A stretch of DNA of 64,000 nt from Terriglobales bacterium (GTDB taxonomy: Bacteria > Acidobacteriota > Terriglobia > Terriglobales > Acidobacteriaceae): assembly GCA_035651655.1 (NCBI GenBank), contig DASRFG010000029.1, positions 1 through 64,000 of the forward strand, in the 5' to 3' direction. A program made the position numbers and the translations under genes. Below the pieces are notes generated by a model. It did not search any database. It was not told where the DNA came from and was given only the letters and a program-made list of their open reading frames with translations. Of the stretch, positions 54,334 through 62,355 are shown piece by piece. Within the stretch, counting starts at the first letter, position 1, and each line of letters begins with the position of its first letter.

Positions 54334-57300
54334 CTAGAAGTTATACTTCAACGCGAACTGAATGATTCTCGGCGACATTCGCGTCTTTGTAATCTGGCCG
54401 AATCCCGGGAAGGGCAACAGCAGGTTTGGATCCGCGAATTGCGGGTGATTGAATGCGTTGAAGAACTCGGCGCGGAATTGGACAGTAGCTCCCTCTGTCC
54501 ACCAACCGACCTTCGTTGATTTATTAAGAGCGAGATCGAAATTGGTCTGACCGGGGCCCCGTACCGATCCTCGCTGTACGTTGCCGAACCCGGTACCATC
54601 TCCAATCTGCACAGGAGGGCAAAATGCGGATGCGTTTAAGAAGTTGTCCACGCGGTCTCCCACGCTGCCATGCGTCGGAATGCTTGCATTGCTGGCACCC
54701 GGACAGAACGTGGCCAAGGCAGAGAAGAAGAAGCTGCCGAAGATAGTTCCCGCTCGAATATCCTGCACCGTCAGCGGGTCTCCTGATTGGAACGTAGTCA
54801 CTCCGGAGAACGCCCACCCGCTTAAAACCTTTCCGGCAATTCCAGAGTCTGCATGAAACTTAGGAAATTCATAAAGGTAATTGAACACCAGGCGATGGGT
54901 TCGATCGAAATCCGCTGGCGCCCAAGCCTTCCGGCGGTCTCCATGAGCATCCGCGGTGAAGAAGCCGCCCCAGACTGAGTTCTGTGCAAGGCTGTTGCCG
55001 ACGTCGTCCATGGTTTTGCCCCAGGTGTACGCCGCCTGGAACTGGAATCCCTTACTGAAGCGCTTGGTAACCGTGCTCTGAAAAGAATCGTGCCGGTAGT
55101 TTCCGTTAGTTTCGAAGAAGAAAACACTGGGCCCGAAGCCGAGGATAGGAACCCGCAAAGGTACGTTGGCCAATGTATTAGTAGTTTGGCCGTTGATAGG
55201 GTTCTGCGGGCTGGCCAGGAACGGCTGGTTAATGTTGCGCGACTCCAGCAGTCGAGTACCGTGGGCCCCCACATAGCCGACCTCGAGCAGCCAGTTCTTA
55301 AGAAATTCAGTCTGGACGTTCAGACTAAATTGCTGAGTTCGCGGTGAGTTCCAGTCCTGAGCAAGAAACTCAGGCGCAAGTCCGGTGCTCAAAGAACGTG
55401 GCACAAAGATAGGAAATGCTGAGGGGGGCGGCAGTGCCGGGTTGAAGGGAACCTGAAAAGTTGCCTTCGCGGCAGTGGTTCCGATCAGATCCTCGCGGAT
55501 GCTGTAAGGCGGCAGAGTATCCAACTGCAGGATATCGTTCCCTGAAGTCCGCGAGTAGAACATTCCGTATCCGCCGCGCACCACAACGCGCGAAGTTCGT
55601 GCCAGAGGCTGCCAGGAGAACCCTATCCGCGGGCCGATGTTGTCGAGCCGATAATAGGCGTCATAAGGACCGTTGTTACCGGTCTTGGTCACGCCGGGGG
55701 GAATGGGATTGGGAAAATTATCCGCAACTACGTAGCCGCTGAGTGTACCCGCTCCATTGACGTCATTGTTATTGGCTCGTGAGGGCCAAAAATTGGACAT
55801 TCTTCCGCGCTTTTCCATTGTCGGCCCGTACAGATCCCAACGCACTCCAACGTTGAGCGTAAATCGCGGGTGCACCTTGAAATCGTCCTGAGCAAAAATT
55901 GCATAATCCTTGACGCGCAGCTGCCGATCACTGAGCCCGGAAAGCGCAGACACGGAATGGATATTGCTCAGCTGCGAGCCGTTCTGTGCCGCACTCATGC
56001 CGAGCAGAAAGTCTGGGAAGCTCAGGAAGTCAAGACTGCCACGTTTGGGCCCCGTCAGATCGAAGTTGTCCATGGTCTGTTCAAGGTCGAAGCCGAGGCG
56101 GACCGTGTGATGCCCTTTGGTGAGCGACAGATGGTCTCCGTAAGTGAACGCGGTGACCGCAGTGAGGAAGTTGTCGTTCCAATCGCCGCCTGTATTGAAC
56201 AACCCTTCGACCGAGATCAGCGGAATCACAGGATTGCCGTCATTCGGCGTCATACCAATATCGGTGGCGCGAATTGGAGTGAGTGTGGCCAGTAGACCGT
56301 AATTTCGCTTGAAGCTGAACATCAACTCGTTAATCAGCGACGCTTTCGGTATTGAGGTCAGCTTAAGAACAAAGTTGTAGTTTTTAAAATCAGAACTCGC
56401 GCCTGTGCCGGGCAGTGTCGAGGCCCCGGTGAAGCTAAGAATCTGGGGATCGCTGGATTGAAAGTATCGGCCGCTCAGGGTGTTGTTCTTGGTGACTACG
56501 TAGTCCACATTGCCCAAGTACTGGTTCTCCGAAAACGTCGAGGGCACGGAAAAAACCGAGAACCCGAGGCCGTTGGATTGAATCGTCTGCGGCGTGGGGA
56601 TAAAAAACGTTCCATTGGGCAGCTTTGCGGTTAGCAGGGACAGGGCGACGGGATTAATATTTGACCCATCGCAGGCCACTGCGACTCCACCGCCAGCCCC
56701 ACTCTGCCCACAAAACTGCCTTCCTAACGCCTGCTGTGAGCGATCATCGGTGATCGGGGGGAGGAAACTGCTGCGCAGCGATCCCGAACCTACTCCATTT
56801 GTCTGCCGCGTTCCCTGGTATGAACCGAAGAAAAACAATTTCTCTTTCTTGATCGGACCGCCGAAGGTGCCACCAAATTGATTTTGGCGGAGTATAGGTT
56901 TTTTCTGTCCGGTTCGATTGCTGAAGAAATCGTTAGCATCAAGCGCATCGTTGCGCAAAAACTCAAACAAGGAACCGTGAAACTGATTTGTTCCTGACTT
57001 GGTGACCACATTGACGTTGGCTCCCACGCCACGACCGTACTGCGCATCGTACTGGCTGGTTTGTATTTTGAATTCCTGAATCGCATCCGGATTGGGAATG
57101 GAGATTCCGGTGTAGCCGAGCCAATCGCCAGCTCGGCCGGTGCCAAAGTTGTTGACTTGAGCGCCGTCCATCTGGAAATTGTTGTCAATCGTACGAGCGC
57201 CGTTCACATATACGTCCTGAGTATTGCGTCCAATTTCGCCGGCATTGGCGAGGTCCGCTTCCACACCCGGCGCGAGGTGCAGGATTTGCGTGTAATTCCG

Positions 57301-57756
57301 CGTGGTTAATGGAAGACCTCTAACCGTTTGCTCCCCCACCACGCTGCCCAAGGTCGCGCTCTCAGTCTGGACCTGAGCGGCAGCGCCTTCTACGGTCACA
57401 CTCTCACCCGAGACACCGACCTGCATGTTCACGTTCAGGGTCCGAGTTTCGGCCACGTTGATGGTGACATCGGGAAAGTTTTCGGCCTTAAAACCTGGGG
57501 CGGCCACTACGGTGGAATATTTGCCAGGAGGGAGTGACAAGATTTTGTAGAATCCGCCCGCATCCGTGTCCGCTGCGCGGGTCATTCCCGTCCCGGCATT
57601 CGTGACCTTCACACTTGCGTGTGGGATTACAGCGCCAGACTGGTCGGTTATTGTGCCCGCGAGCGCACCGGTCGCGGCGCTTTGGGCCATTGCCACGGTG
57701 ACCCAACTTGCCGCCGCAATAATTACCAGAACGAGTTTTGCCAATCGGATCGCCAT
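54334..57756 (-). CDS. TonB-dependent outer-membrane receptor, Oar-like, with N-terminal CnaB-like domain (second copy)
   Basis: A 1140-aa receptor with signal peptide (about 1-25, ending AMAQS), CnaB-like domain (GALAGTITDQSGAVIPHASV…, about 28-115), plug (about 130-260, with TTRNYTQILHLAPG and DAQYGRGVGANVNVVTKSG) and a barrel ending FALKYNF. ATG 57756 is preceded by GGAGGG, and is preferred to 57849. It begins the - strand module of TPR, ASPIC, PHP and M24 genes. Its promoter region holds twin CTACGTAG sites, downstream of a two-component system on the same strand. Related to, but clearly diverged from, the receptor at 36326. Ligand unknown. Confidence 0.92.
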   Translation of the reverse strand: MAIRLAKLVLVIIAAASWVTVAMAQSAATGALAGTITDQSGAVIPHASVKVTNAGTGMTRAADTDAGGFYKILSLPPGKYSTVVAAPGFKAENFPDVTINVAETRTLNVNMQVGVSGESVTVEGAAAQVQTESATLGSVVGEQTVRGLPLTTRNYTQILHLAPGVEADLANAGEIGRNTQDVYVNGARTIDNNFQMDGAQVNNFGTGRAGDWLGYTGISIPNPDAIQEFKIQTSQYDAQYGRGVGANVNVVTKSGTNQFHGSLFEFLRNDALDANDFFSNRTGQKKPILRQNQFGGTFGGPIKKEKLFFFGSYQGTRQTNGVGSGSLRSSFLPPITDDRSQQALGRQFCGQSGAGGGVAVACDGSNINPVALSLLTAKLPNGTFFIPTPQTIQSNGLGFSVFSVPSTFSENQYLGNVDYVVTKNNTLSGRYFQSSDPQILSFTGASTLPGTGASSDFKNYNFVLKLTSIPKASLINELMFSFKRNYGLLATLTPIRATDIGMTPNDGNPVIPLISVEGLFNTGGDWNDNFLTAVTAFTYGDHLSLTKGHHTVRLGFDLEQTMDNFDLTGPKRGSLDFLSFPDFLLGMSAAQNGSQLSNIHSVSALSGLSDRQLRVKDYAIFAQDDFKVHPRFTLNVGVRWDLYGPTMEKRGRMSNFWPSRANNNDVNGAGTLSGYVVADNFPNPIPPGVTKTGNNGPYDAYYRLDNIGPRIGFSWQPLARTSRVVVRGGYGMFYSRTSGNDILQLDTLPPYSIREDLIGTTAAKATFQVPFNPALPPPSAFPIFVPRSLSTGLAPEFLAQDWNSPRTQQFSLNVQTEFLKNWLLEVGYVGAHGTRLLESRNINQPFLASPQNPINGQTTNTLANVPLRVPILGFGPSVFFFETNGNYRHDSFQSTVTKRFSKGFQFQAAYTWGKTMDDVGNSLAQNSVWGGFFTADAHGDRRKAWAPADFDRTHRLVFNYLYEFPKFHADSGIAGKVLSGWAFSGVTTFQSGDPLTVQDIRAGTIFGSFFFSALATFCPGASNASIPTHGSVGDRVDNFLNASAFCPPVQIGDGTGFGNVQRGSVRGPGQTNFDLALNKSTKVGWWTEGATVQFRAEFFNAFNHPQFADPNLLLPFPGFGQITKTRMSPRIIQFALKYNF

Positions 57757-57901
57757 GGTTACCCTCCGTCCTCGTCCAAGCATGTAACGGGAACACCGAT
57801 CCAGTAATGACGGACAAGTGTCACCTGGGGCAAGGAAACCCTCATTCAACCGGCAAATGTCGAGATTGGGAATCCAGAAATCCCCGGATATTTGCTGTCT
57901 C

Positions 57902-57935
57902 TTCTACGTAGGAACAACTATGAAATTCTACGTAG
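57902..57935. promoter_or_regulatory. Two identical TTCTACGTAG repeats upstream of the second receptor
   Basis: TTCTACGTAG occurs at 57902-57911 and 57926-57935; its last eight bases form the palindrome CTACGTAG, and the centres are 24 bp apart. They lie between the response-regulator stop (57976) and the receptor start (57756). A related TACGTAG is at 60825-60831 near the kinase promoter. A binding site for the neighbouring LuxR-type regulator is plausible (inference). Confidence 0.42.
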
Positions 57936-57975
57936 ACCAAGAAGCAGCGGAGCCATGTTAGTGCTAGCCCCTCGC

Positions 57976-58632
57976 CTACACCTGAACGATGTTATTTCGG
58001 ATGGCGTAACGGATAAGGCCACTCATGGAATGGAGCGACAGCTTACGCATGATGTTAGTGCGATGGCACTCTGCGGTACGGACACTGATGCCCAATTCTC
58101 CTGAGACTTCTTTATTGCTTTTGCCTTCGGCTAGAAGCTGAATGATCTCCCTTTCACGGTCGGTCAGCCGAGTGAAACCGTCGGGGCCGCTTGCTCCATG
58201 GACATTGGCATTCAAGAAGCCTTGTAGGACGACTTGTGCAGCTCCAGAAGTAAAAAATGGCTTTCCCGCCGCCAGCGCTTCAACAGCGCTCACGAAGTGG
58301 CGTGCGGCTTCGGTTTTGAGAATAAAGCCACGAGCCCCAGACTCCAGGGCTTGTCGGATGAGTAGTTCGCTTTCATGCATGGTAACAATGAGGACCTCGG
58401 TACGGGGCAGCGCCTTAAGAATTTGCCGGGCAACATCTAAACCATTCAATTCCGGCATGCCAATATCGAGGACCACGATGTCAGGCCGCAGACGTTTAGC
58501 TTCTCGAACCGCCTGCCGTCCTGTGGCAGCCTCGCCGACAACGTGCCAACCGGGCTGTCCCTCAATTAAAGATCTCAAGCCGCGACGTACCACATCGTGA
58601 TCATCCGCTACTAAAATTCGAAGTGTGCTCAT
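57976..58632 (-). CDS. NarL/LuxR-family response regulator
   Basis: A 218-aa regulator with receiver domain (phospho-acceptor Asp56 in IVVLDIGMPELNG, acidic pair in VADDHD, Lys in FILKTEA) and a LuxR-type helix-turn-helix (about 145-205: LTDREREIIQLLAEGKSNKEV). Its start codon overlaps the kinase stop (ATGA), so they are co-translated. Likely target is the receptor operon immediately downstream. Confidence 0.93.
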   Translation of the reverse strand: MSTLRILVADDHDVVRRGLRSLIEGQPGWHVVGEAATGRQAVREAKRLRPDIVVLDIGMPELNGLDVARQILKALPRTEVLIVTMHESELLIRQALESGARGFILKTEAARHFVSAVEALAAGKPFFTSGAAQVVLQGFLNANVHGASGPDGFTRLTDREREIIQLLAEGKSNKEVSGELGISVRTAECHRTNIMRKLSLHSMSGLIRYAIRNNIVQV

Positions 58633-60599
58633 GCCGTTGGCCTCAGCGGTAATATCGCCCGCACCGTTGTGCCCTTTCGCGAACTAAGTTCAAGATGACC
58701 GCCGAGCTGCTGCGCTCGTTCCCGCATACCAGCGAGACCAACTCCTAAGCCGCCTCGGCCGGGACTGAGTTTACTCCTGGATAATCCTCGACCGTTGTCA
58801 ATAACCTCCAATGTAAGAAGATTGTTGCTCGTCCGGATCCTGATCTTGGCCCGCGTGCTACCCGAGTGGCGATGCACGTTGGTCAGGCTCTCCTGGACAA
58901 TTCGAAACAAGGCCAATTCCAGCTCTCGCGCAAGACGTCCCAACCCGGAGGGAATCTCCACGGAGACTTCGATCCCGCTGCGCTGGGAAAATCCTTGCGC
59001 GTACCACTGCACTGCATCGGACAAACCAGATTCGTCCAGCAATGGCGGATGGAGGAGATAGGATAGCGTGCGAACCTCGCGCGCACATTGTTCAGCCAGG
59101 CCCAGGCTCTCAGAAATGATTCGATTGGCCGAGTTGTCCAGCTTACGGGCCGCTTCCTGGCTGAGCGCGCCCAAGTTCATGGTAAGAGCGGCGAGGATCT
59201 GCGCCGTGCTGTCGTGAAGCTCTCGTGCAATGCGCCGGCGTTCCTCGTCCTGCAGTTGCAGCAATTTTGCCGAAAGATTGCGCAGCGACTCTTCCGCATG
59301 CTTGCGCTCCGTGATGTCTTGGTAGATGGCGAAAACGCCGATTTGCTCGCCGTCCACAATCAGTGGAACACCATGAAGCTCGACATCAATGAGAGTTCCA
59401 TCTTTTCGCTTACGCCGTGTCGAGCGATGAACCGCCTCTCCTGACATCGCTCTTTGCGTGACGTTCGTGGCCTCAGCGACCATGCCCGCGGGCGAAATCT
59501 TGTTATCCAGTTTCGTGCCTACAATTTCCGCCTGGCGATGCTGGAACAGCGACTCAAAAGCAGGATTGCACATCTTGACGCGGTGTTCAGGATCGAGCAC
59601 CACTATGCCCAGAGGACTGTGTTCAACAAGAGCTTTCAGGTACGCAGTCCTCTCAAGTAAGCTTCTCTCCGAGTCGACCCGCGCAGTCACGTCGCGCGCG
59701 AATCCCTGTATACCTACGATAACGCCATCTTTCACAATCGGGGTTTCGAGGGTTTCGAGCAGGACACGGCGCCCGTCCTTGTGGCGAAGAACGGTAATGT
59801 AAGGCCGTTGGCGAACACCGTCTTGTAGGGCGGCGTGGGTAAGCGCCAGCGCCGTCTCATTAGTCGGATCTTCTTCGAAAAATTCTGCACCGTGGTGCCC
59901 TACAACCTCCTCCGGCCTGTAGCCAAGGACATTGAACATAGAGGGTGAGGCGTATTGCACGATGAATTTATTGTCGTGGGCGTAAAAGAAAACCTGCTCG
60001 CTGCCCTCCACCATCAATCGAAAACGCTGCTCGCCCTCTCGCAGCGCCTCCTCCGTTCGGTCACGGTCCCAAGCTACGGCCAGTAAGCCTGCCAACGACT
60101 GTAAGAAACAAGTCTCATCGGTTGTGAACTGGCGTGATTCAGGGGCAAAAATGGTCACAATACCAAATAGACAGCAAGGTGCGGCAATGGGCACTAGTAA
60201 GGCTTTCGGTGTGCCATCGTCGGGAAAAACGGAGAGCCCAGGCAATCCCGGCTCACCGCCGCAGTCCAAAACGATCGGGCTTTCAGTTCGAAGCACAGCA
60301 CTCTTGCGTAGGTCTGTATTGAAGAAGCGCAATACATTCTCGACGACACAATCGTTCAATCCATATGACGAACCGCGACACAGTAATCCCTGATTAGACA
60401 ATTGAAAGATGGCGCAGCGTGGGGCGTCCACGGATAAGGAGACAAGGCGGATAGCCTCGTCCAGCAGCTGCGACATCGAATAGCCCTCTACTAAGGCCTG
60501 GCTCAGTTCGCGCAGCGCTTCGTCGGTCCGTTTCCGACCGAACGGTGTGAGTACGAGCGGCCCCGAAAAGTCAGTTTTGTGATAAATACCAGTGCCCAA
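58629..60599 (-). CDS. Soluble GAF-PAS-PAS sensor histidine kinase (NarX/HisKA_3 type)
   Basis: A 656-aa kinase without transmembrane segments. A GAF domain (about 30-190) is followed by two PAS domains (about 205-325 and 335-450), HisKA_3 with phospho-acceptor His462 (RRIARELHDSTAQ), and an HATPase domain (about 560-650: LTLEVIDNGRGLS, GLGVGLAGMRERAQ). The start is TTG 60599, supported by a GAGGGG SD. It should sense a cytoplasmic signal (ligand or redox/gas, not readable here) and phosphorylate the regulator with which it overlaps by 4 bases. Confidence 0.9.
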   Translation of the reverse strand: MGTGIYHKTDFSGPLVLTPFGRKRTDEALRELSQALVEGYSMSQLLDEAIRLVSLSVDAPRCAIFQLSNQGLLCRGSSYGLNDCVVENVLRFFNTDLRKSAVLRTESPIVLDCGGEPGLPGLSVFPDDGTPKALLVPIAAPCCLFGIVTIFAPESRQFTTDETCFLQSLAGLLAVAWDRDRTEEALREGEQRFRLMVEGSEQVFFYAHDNKFIVQYASPSMFNVLGYRPEEVVGHHGAEFFEEDPTNETALALTHAALQDGVRQRPYITVLRHKDGRRVLLETLETPIVKDGVIVGIQGFARDVTARVDSERSLLERTAYLKALVEHSPLGIVVLDPEHRVKMCNPAFESLFQHRQAEIVGTKLDNKISPAGMVAEATNVTQRAMSGEAVHRSTRRKRKDGTLIDVELHGVPLIVDGEQIGVFAIYQDITERKHAEESLRNLSAKLLQLQDEERRRIARELHDSTAQILAALTMNLGALSQEAARKLDNSANRIISESLGLAEQCAREVRTLSYLLHPPLLDESGLSDAVQWYAQGFSQRSGIEVSVEIPSGLGRLARELELALFRIVQESLTNVHRHSGSTRAKIRIRTSNNLLTLEVIDNGRGLSRSKLSPGRGGLGVGLAGMRERAQQLGGHLELSSRKGTTVRAILPLRPTA

Positions 60600-60942
60600 G
60601 TGAGTCCCCTCTTTGGACTTTATAGTCCGCGATCGCGCTAGCCGGGAAGGCGCAAACCGGGCCGCTAATTCTGACCAGTGTTACTACTGATGTCAACCTA
60701 AAGCAGCAAGCCGTTAGCCTTCATTGTGATACACGGCTAACCCTGCAGATTTCCAGACGCTTAGTGAGTGCTAAAAGCAGCACAGAGACAGGCTAGGAGG
60801 TCGGTTCATCTACCAAGGACTGCGTACGTAGGCTTAGATAAAGTCCACACATAGAAATCCGAATTTTGCAGGATTCTCGCTTTTCAGGCGCTCAGCGACA
60901 TTAGGTGCTCCACAAATACCATTGAGGAGTTGTTCAATTCTG
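60600..60942. other. 343-base divergent promoter region
   Basis: This gap separates the - strand kinase from the + strand M24 gene and must hold both promoters. No gene is credible. Visible elements: GTTAGCC/GGCTAAC inverted repeat (60713-60719 and 60735-60741) and TACGTAG (60825-60831). Confidence 0.5.
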
Positions 60943-62352
60943 ATGGACAAAGCTGAGGGTGCACGGATACCGATCACGATGAGGGTAATTGTTCGCGCCG
61001 CGATTTATGTGGCCTTGGTGTCCCTTGCGGTCCCCATCAGCGTGGCGCAATATACCGACCGCGCCGCGTTTGATGAGTTGGGCGGCGCTCAAGAATTCGC
61101 GCAGCGTCGAAGTGCCCTCGCCAAGCAGCTCAAAACCGGCTATGCAGTTCTATTCGCGCGCGACGTCATCCCAGAAGCAACCCATTATCGTGAGGACAAC
61201 GATTTCTATTACTTCACGGGAATTGCCGATCCCGGCGCCATCATGCTGCTGGATGTAGCCAAAGAGAACGCAATTATTTTTGAGCCGATACAGGACAAGC
61301 AGACCGCAATGGTTTACGGCTCGAACCTGCTGGCTTTACCAGCGGCTGCACGAGAAGCCCTCGGATATAAGACCGTACTGCCGCTTCAGGATTTCGATCT
61401 GAAGTTGTCCGAATTGACGGGGTTCGACCCTAGCACCGACCTGTGGACACGACTTGGGTTTCCAGACAAAGCCGACGGCGCGCGCATGGAAGTCGCGCGC
61501 GACCATGCCTGGCTCTTTGCTCATCCTTACTACAGCGCCGCGCTGCCCCTCGATCTTGCCCCCGGGCAACTGCTCGCAAAGCGTTATCCGATGGCCCATG
61601 TCCGCGACCTCACTGGGGTGGTTGACAGCATGCGCAACATCAAGCGTCCATCCGAGATAGCGGTGCTTAAACGTAACGGCACGCTCAGCGCCGAAGGCAT
61701 GCGGGATACGATCGCGCATGCTCGTCCCGGCATGTACCAGTATCAGATCGAGGCGCTCGCAACGTATCACTTCATGAATAGTGGCGCACAAGGGGTTGCG
61801 TATCCGGCAATTGTGGGCTCCGGCAAAGACATCAACACTTGGCATTACTTCTCTAATCGAAACCGGATTGAACCTAATCAGCTCGTAGTATTCGACTACG
61901 CAGCATCTCTCCACCATCAGACCATGGACATAACTCGTACCTTCAACATCAGTGGCAAGTTCACTCCTGAGGAGGCTAAATGGTACGCAGTTGACCTGGA
62001 GGCGCAGAAGGCGTGCATCAATCTGCTCCGGCCAGGTCACACCTATGAGGAGGCAGTGGAGGCGGGCAAAGCGGTCTACGAACGGAACGGTATTGGAAAG
62101 CAATGGGACAGCACCTACCCGTTTCCGGGACATTTTGTAGGTCTGGCGACCCATGACGTATTACTGCCCAAAGGCCCGGTAAAGGTGGGACAGGTTGTTA
62201 CCGTGGAGCCCATCATTGAATTTCCGGATAAGCAGATGCATTTTCGGGTCGAGGACACGATTCTGGTGACCGAGAACGGCCCAGAAATCCTCTCATCGGG
62301 AGTGCCGAAGGAGATGAAGGAGGTCGAAGCACTGGTGGGCAGCGCTCACTAA
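60943..62352 (+). CDS. Exported M24 metallopeptidase (Xaa-Pro aminopeptidase type), second copy
   Basis: A 469-aa protein with a signal peptide (hydrophobic residues about 16-33, ending SVAQ), an AMP_N domain and an M24 domain with ligands in VVFDYAASLHHQTMDITRTF (two Asp), HFVGLATHDV (His), VVTVEPIIE (Glu) and FRVEDTILVT (Glu). ATG 60943 follows a GAGGAG at a long spacing; 60979 would give a shorter signal peptide. It is followed 3 bases later by an S9 peptidase gene, so the pair probably completes proline-containing peptide breakdown outside the cytoplasm. Confidence 0.9.
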   Translation: MDKAEGARIPITMRVIVRAAIYVALVSLAVPISVAQYTDRAAFDELGGAQEFAQRRSALAKQLKTGYAVLFARDVIPEATHYREDNDFYYFTGIADPGAIMLLDVAKENAIIFEPIQDKQTAMVYGSNLLALPAAAREALGYKTVLPLQDFDLKLSELTGFDPSTDLWTRLGFPDKADGARMEVARDHAWLFAHPYYSAALPLDLAPGQLLAKRYPMAHVRDLTGVVDSMRNIKRPSEIAVLKRNGTLSAEGMRDTIAHARPGMYQYQIEALATYHFMNSGAQGVAYPAIVGSGKDINTWHYFSNRNRIEPNQLVVFDYAASLHHQTMDITRTFNISGKFTPEEAKWYAVDLEAQKACINLLRPGHTYEEAVEAGKAVYERNGIGKQWDSTYPFPGHFVGLATHDVLLPKGPVKVGQVVTVEPIIEFPDKQMHFRVEDTILVTENGPEILSSGVPKEMKEVEALVGSAH

Positions 62353-62355
62353 TCC

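Noticed and set aside
55728-56503. CTACGTAG copies inside the second receptor gene as regulator sites
   Set aside because: Single copies within coding sequence, explained by Tyr-Val codons (TAC GTA) in the receptor. They were used only as a caution on motif specificity.
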